Source: Clostridium aciditolerans
GTDB taxonomy: Bacteria > Bacillota > Clostridia > Clostridiales > Clostridiaceae
Length of the DNA: 64,000 bases
Direction: 5' to 3'
Assembly (NCBI RefSeq): GCF_016316925.1
Contig: NZ_JAEEGB010000018.1
Location: 273-64,272, forward strand
In this document: positions 61,928-64,000 of the stretch, piece after piece
Numbering within the stretch: position 1 is the first letter of the stretch
Layout: every line of letters starts with the position of its first letter
The notes under the pieces: model-generated
The model's database searches: none
The model's input: the letters and a program-made list of their open reading frames with translations, nothing else
Told to the model about the DNA's origin: nothing
Translations under genes and position numbers: made by a program

Positions 61928-63337
61928 TTGAAAAAAATTGTTATAATAACAGTTAGTTTGTTAGTTGCTTTTATATTTATATTTCATAAATATATTAATA
62001 TGTCTTTTAGCACACAGGTGCTGCCAGTGGCGATAAAAAGTTTTCCTATAGAAGGGCGATGGGTTGTTACTAGGTGTGTTTTGACAGATAGTTCAGCAGC
62101 ATCGGAGAGTAATACTAAAGAATTCTGGAATAAAGAAGCTATCTTCAGCGGGGAAGAGGTATATTTTAATAATGAATCATGCAAGAACCCTAATTTTAAA
62201 ATTAAGATAACAGATACAAAAAGTTATTTTTGGGATAATTTTAAGGTAAAACCTGCTGATCTTGGTATATCAGAGCAAAAGGTTAAGGTAGTTACAATAT
62301 CTTCTGGCAATACTTTCTTTGACGAGTATGTACAGACAAATGATAATCAAATAATAAAAAATAGTAATGGTATGCTTTTGTTTTTTACTAGACAGGGAAC
62401 TGGAGTTAGCAAGTTTCCAGGTGAGCATGAGCCCAAAAGCAGCAAAGTACTTATGACTAAATTTCAAAAAGATATAGTTTCTAAGAGTGGACTTCTTCTT
62501 GGTATAAAGCACAAAGAAGAGAATGGATATAGTTATAAAACACTATGGATAAGTTCAAAATACAAAAACTTAGACGAAATAAAGGAAGTCAAAAATCTTT
62601 TAGTGCCAAGAAAGAGTGGGTTTTGGGAAATAGGTATGGACAAAAATGTTCTTTGGGGAAAATCCTTAAATAGTAGTAATTCTAAATACAAAAGCAGAAC
62701 ATTAGTTAATAGCGAGATTACTTTTGTAGGAAATGAGTACATATCTTTAGATAACAAAGATTTAGGATTAGAAGTTGTTGCTATAGATAACTTAAATGGA
62801 GACAATATAGCATTTTCAAAAGCCTTTGGAAGTGATGCAGAGGAAGCACTAAAAAAGAGTGCAGAATTATTTTTAAAAAGATTAAATAAAAGGAATCTTG
62901 ATCAAACAGATATGAACTATATGGAGAAAAATTGGGCTGTTATCAGGCGTAGTGGAAGATGGATTTTAAGAGGAAGAACAGAAAGTGGAGACTTTGATAT
63001 TGCTTATGCCACACCAAGTATCTTAACAACATACGATGATTTATATATACCCTTTAACTCGATAAAAAAGGTAGTGCCAGATGCAGTAGATGCATATGCT
63101 TCTCCTAATAGAGACATTTTAGTTGTAGTTACAAATACAAATATAAAAGTATTCTCTATAAATAACAAGGATATAGGTAAGATTAAGGCAGATATAAAAC
63201 TAAAAGATAATGAAAGTGTGGTTATGGGACAGTGGGCAACTGGAGAGTATGTAGAAGAATGGGGAAAAGTAGTGAGTAAAGTATCATCCCTTAGTGCTAG
63301 TTCGCAACCCCCTACAAAGCAGTTATCTGAAAAGTAG
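61928..63337 (+). CDS. Exported or membrane-anchored protein of unknown function
   Basis: Not recognised. 469 residues with an N-terminal hydrophobic segment (KKIVIITVSLLVAFIFIFHKY) that anchors or exports it. The remainder is soluble, with a lone Cys and repeated aromatic/beta-rich blocks; the C terminus is Ser/Pro/Gln-rich. TTG start with GGTGAT upstream. It follows the kinase gene by 91 bases with no terminator, so it may belong to the two-component operon and act in the same response. Confidence 0.75.
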   Translation: MKKIVIITVSLLVAFIFIFHKYINMSFSTQVLPVAIKSFPIEGRWVVTRCVLTDSSAASESNTKEFWNKEAIFSGEEVYFNNESCKNPNFKIKITDTKSYFWDNFKVKPADLGISEQKVKVVTISSGNTFFDEYVQTNDNQIIKNSNGMLLFFTRQGTGVSKFPGEHEPKSSKVLMTKFQKDIVSKSGLLLGIKHKEENGYSYKTLWISSKYKNLDEIKEVKNLLVPRKSGFWEIGMDKNVLWGKSLNSSNSKYKSRTLVNSEITFVGNEYISLDNKDLGLEVVAIDNLNGDNIAFSKAFGSDAEEALKKSAELFLKRLNKRNLDQTDMNYMEKNWAVIRRSGRWILRGRTESGDFDIAYATPSILTTYDDLYIPFNSIKKVVPDAVDAYASPNRDILVVVTNTNIKVFSINNKDIGKIKADIKLKDNESVVMGQWATGEYVEEWGKVVSKVSSLSASSQPPTKQLSEK

Positions 63338-63364
63338 TGAATGTATATTTAAAATAATATAAGC

Positions 63365-63408
63365 TAGACTGGATATGAATATGTTTTCGTATCCAGTCTA
63401 TTTTTTAT
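63365..63408 (+). terminator. Terminator of the two-component operon
   Basis: TAGACTGGATA (63365-63375) and TATCCAGTCTA (63390-63400) form a perfect 11-bp stem followed by TTTTTTAT. Confidence 0.85.
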
Positions 63409-63427
63409 ATATAAGTTTAACTCAATT

Positions 63428-63478
63428 GATATAAGGTTACTTAACCCAAAGTTAGCTTTCTGGCTGTCTTCTTTATAA
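63428..63478. repeat. Family A repeat, minimal form (A7)
   Basis: ATATAAGGTTACTTAACCC-AAAGTTAGCTTTCTGGCTGTCTTCTTTATA keeps the two family A ends around a shortened AAAGTTAGCTTT stem. It lies directly past a terminator, as A3 does. Confidence 0.65.
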
Positions 63479-63751
63479 TTACCTATAAAAAAGATTATAA
63501 TTTAATATTCCGATAATTGAAGGCTTTATATAAATAAGTATTAGCAAGCACTTATTTTACGCAACGTTTACAGGATAAAATTCATCATTTTGTGCCATTA
63601 TAGAGCAATAAATAGTACGGAAAAAGGTCATGTTTTGTAAATATAAATCAATAAAAATAAAAGTAATTTAAAGAAAAATGAAGTAAATTAAACAAAATGA
63701 AGCATATTTTTGTTTAAATAGAAATTTTGATTAAAATTATCCATAAAAAGG

Positions 63752-63779
63752 TTGATTTTATAAAAAAAATATTTATAAT
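63752..63779 (+). promoter_or_regulatory. Promoter candidate for the glucan phosphorylase gene
   Basis: TTGATT (63752-63757), a 16-base spacer and TATAAT (63774-63779) lie 67 bases before the start. The rest of 63479-63846 is AT-rich with no gene seen. Confidence 0.55.
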
Positions 63780-63846
63780 AGTTTATATAGCTAGAATTAA
63801 TTGGAAAAAATAATGAGTTGTGGAAATAGAAGGGGATGTTTGAGAG

Positions 63847-64000
63847 ATGCAGAATGGTAATCCTAATGTTGCATATTTTAGTATGGAGTTTGGGCTAAAT
63901 TCAAATTTTAAAATTTATGCTGGAGGACTTGGAATATTAGCCGGTGATTTTTTGAAGTCAGCTAAAGATAATAAGCTTCCTGTCATTGGAGTAGGTATAA
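63847..64000 (+). CDS. glgP: Alpha-glucan phosphorylase (N-terminal part)
   Basis: Only the first 51 codons lie in the window. [31 protein letters not shown], then LPVIGVG, is the conserved N terminus of the bacterial short-type glycogen/maltodextrin phosphorylases (of roughly 550 or more residues), which release glucose-1-phosphate from alpha-1,4-glucans. AAGGGGATG lies before ATG. Clostridia store granulose, so reserve glucan use is a likely role. Confidence 0.88.
   Translation, partial: MQNGNPNVAYFSMEFGLNSNFKIYAGGLGILAGDFLKSAKDNKLPVIGVGI

Noticed and set aside
1-64000. Prophage or complete insertion sequence
   Set aside because: No transposase, integrase, recombinase or phage structural gene was recognised; all repeats are non-coding.

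Overview
The window is chromosomal DNA from an anaerobic, endospore-forming, low-GC Firmicute, almost certainly Clostridium in the strict sense. Support comes from very AT-rich intergenic DNA, strong AGGAGG ribosome binding sites with some TTG and GTG starts, a spore SASP, a GerA/GerB/GerC germinant receptor, the citrate synthase-aconitase-IDH cluster with a Re-type citrate synthase known from solventogenic and related clostridia, a B12-dependent ribonucleotide reductase, and non-phosphorylating GapN. The species cannot be fixed from sequence alone. No transposase, prophage or CRISPR array was seen.

Layout. 1-170: the last bases of a 5S rRNA, tRNA-Asn and a terminator, the tail of an rRNA operon. 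0.2-3.6 kb: secreted MBL-fold lipoprotein, PlsC-like acyltransferase, GapN. 4.1-8.5 kb: operon for 2-oxoglutarate synthesis (Re-citrate synthase, aconitase, probably NAD-linked IDH) behind a Fur-like palindrome. 8.7-11.8 kb: GGDEF/HD-GYP sensor and a DUF488 protein. 11.9-21.3 kb: methionine region, with two divergent SAM-I riboswitch operons, metY-metX-hom on the minus strand and metF-metH-(TIM-barrel gene) on the plus strand. 22-26.1 kb: amino acid ABC transporter (no binding protein), then argGH. 26.2-32.1 kb: small membrane proteins, an Lrp regulator, a candidate small RNA with Spo0A-type boxes, cbiMN under a cobalamin riboswitch, and a nitrilase divergent from a MocR regulator. 32.2-35.7 kb: a magnesium M-box riboswitch ahead of an ABC transporter of the nitrate/sulfonate type. 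35.9-40.5 kb: exported protein, ABC exporter, LmbE-like deacetylase, then a decayed microcompartment locus (shell-protein relic plus internally deleted PduL). 40.6-48.6 kb: NrdJ behind two NrdR-type boxes, gamma carbonic anhydrase, M14 peptidase, second MBL-fold protein, split chromate transporter. 48.8-53.7 kb: spore-related genes. 54-64 kb: NadE, NfeD/SPFH pair, ArsB/NhaD-type transporter with an unexplained attenuator, two-component system, exported protein, and the start of an alpha-glucan phosphorylase.

The intergenic DNA is the unusual part. At least five families of structured repeats occur. Family A (several copies, two of about 260-310 bp) folds into nested stems whose arms change together between copies. 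Family B (three copies of about 230 to 580 bp) is MITE-like, with long inverted ends. Family C (two copies) is bracketed by AGGAGG Shine-Dalgarno motifs directly ahead of start codons. Families D and E are short hairpin elements. Several copies lie inside riboswitch-controlled leaders, between the riboswitch terminator and the first gene.

The most promising leads are the covarying family A element, the M-box-controlled ABC transporter, the attenuator ahead of the ArsB/NhaD transporter, the Spo0A-box small RNA candidate, the SD-bracketed family C, and the PduL internal deletion beside a shell-protein relic. All motif calls were made by eye, without database searches or folding software.
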